Below the pieces are notes generated by a model, which saw nothing but the letters and a program-made list of their open reading frames with translations, was not told the DNA's origin and ran no database searches. A stretch of DNA of 24,107 nucleotides, taken from assembly GCA_037440525.1 (NCBI GenBank), contig JBBITW010000038.1, positions 1 to 24,107 of the forward strand, read 5' to 3'. Position numbers and translations under genes: made by a program. Source of the stretch: JBBITW01 sp037440525. GTDB lineage: Bacteria; Desulfobacterota; BSN033; UBA1163. Shown piece after piece: positions 24,037-24,107 of this stretch; within the stretch, counting starts at the first letter, position 1; every line of letters begins with the position of its first letter.

Positions 24037-24107
24037 TTATTCGAGGACATCACTGATGACACCTGCGCCTACAGTCCTCCCTCCCTCACGAATGGCAAAC
24101 CTCAACT
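24037..24107 (-). CDS. tuf: Elongation factor Tu, C-terminal fragment (cut by window edge)
   Basis: The last 22 codons and stop of EF-Tu: LRFAIREGGRTVGAGVISDV followed by LE and TAA. The RFAIREGGRTVGAGV motif is the highly conserved end of domain III. The gene runs off the right edge, so it is partial here only because of the window. It heads the tuf-rpmG-trnW-secE-nusG segment. Confidence 0.96.
   Translation of the reverse strand, partial: LRFAIREGGRTVGAGVISDVLE

Overview
The window looks like the chromosome of a Gram-negative (diderm), moderately AT-rich bacterium. It is most likely a deltaproteobacterial (Desulfobacterota-like) lineage. The evidence is a complete-looking outer-membrane Tol-Pal set (TolA, TolB, Pal, CpoB), a proteobacterial-type RNA polymerase with the large beta and beta' lineage inserts, a single groESL operon, and a LysR regulator resembling a type common in anaerobic delta-proteobacteria. 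The taxonomic call is inference from gene content and protein style; no marker search was possible.

Layout, left to right. (1) 62-2112, minus strand: a two-gene unit with a secreted seven-bladed Reg_prop-type beta-propeller followed by a Tat-exported DUF362 protein, with a good sigma-70-like promoter in front. (2) 2404-4367, plus strand: groES-groEL, closed by a strong terminator. (3) 4676-11713, plus strand: a LysR regulator one base ahead of tolA, then tolB and a tandem duplication pal1-cpoB1-pal2-cpoB2. TolQ and TolR are absent here. The first pal/cpoB pair carries much longer helical spacers than the second. (4) 11714-11929: the gap between convergent genes, holding the rpoC terminator and a long imperfect palindrome related to a second element near 4470-4510. 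(5) 11930-24107, minus strand: the classical tuf - rpmG - tRNA-Trp - secE - nusG - rplK - rplA - rplJ - rplL - rpoB - rpoC cluster. Tuf is cut by the window edge; rpmG is 49-50 codons.

The most striking observation is inside rpoB. About 92 residues (441-532) interrupt the beta lobe between two normally near-adjacent conserved segments. About 80 of these residues align at roughly 50% identity, by hand, with ribosomal protein L1 residues 74-155, which is essentially the self-contained domain II of L1. The L1 gene itself is intact four genes upstream in the same operon, and the two share a 15-base identical stretch. I know of no description of an L1-domain insertion in RNA polymerase.

How the genes work together: the right half makes the transcription core, its elongation factor NusG, the SecE translocon subunit and ribosomal stalk proteins as one growth-linked operon, with a structured hairpin between rplL and rpoB. 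The middle cluster builds the inner-to-outer membrane Tol-Pal bridge used in envelope constriction. GroESL is the housekeeping chaperonin. The left pair is a secreted or periplasmic module of unknown role.
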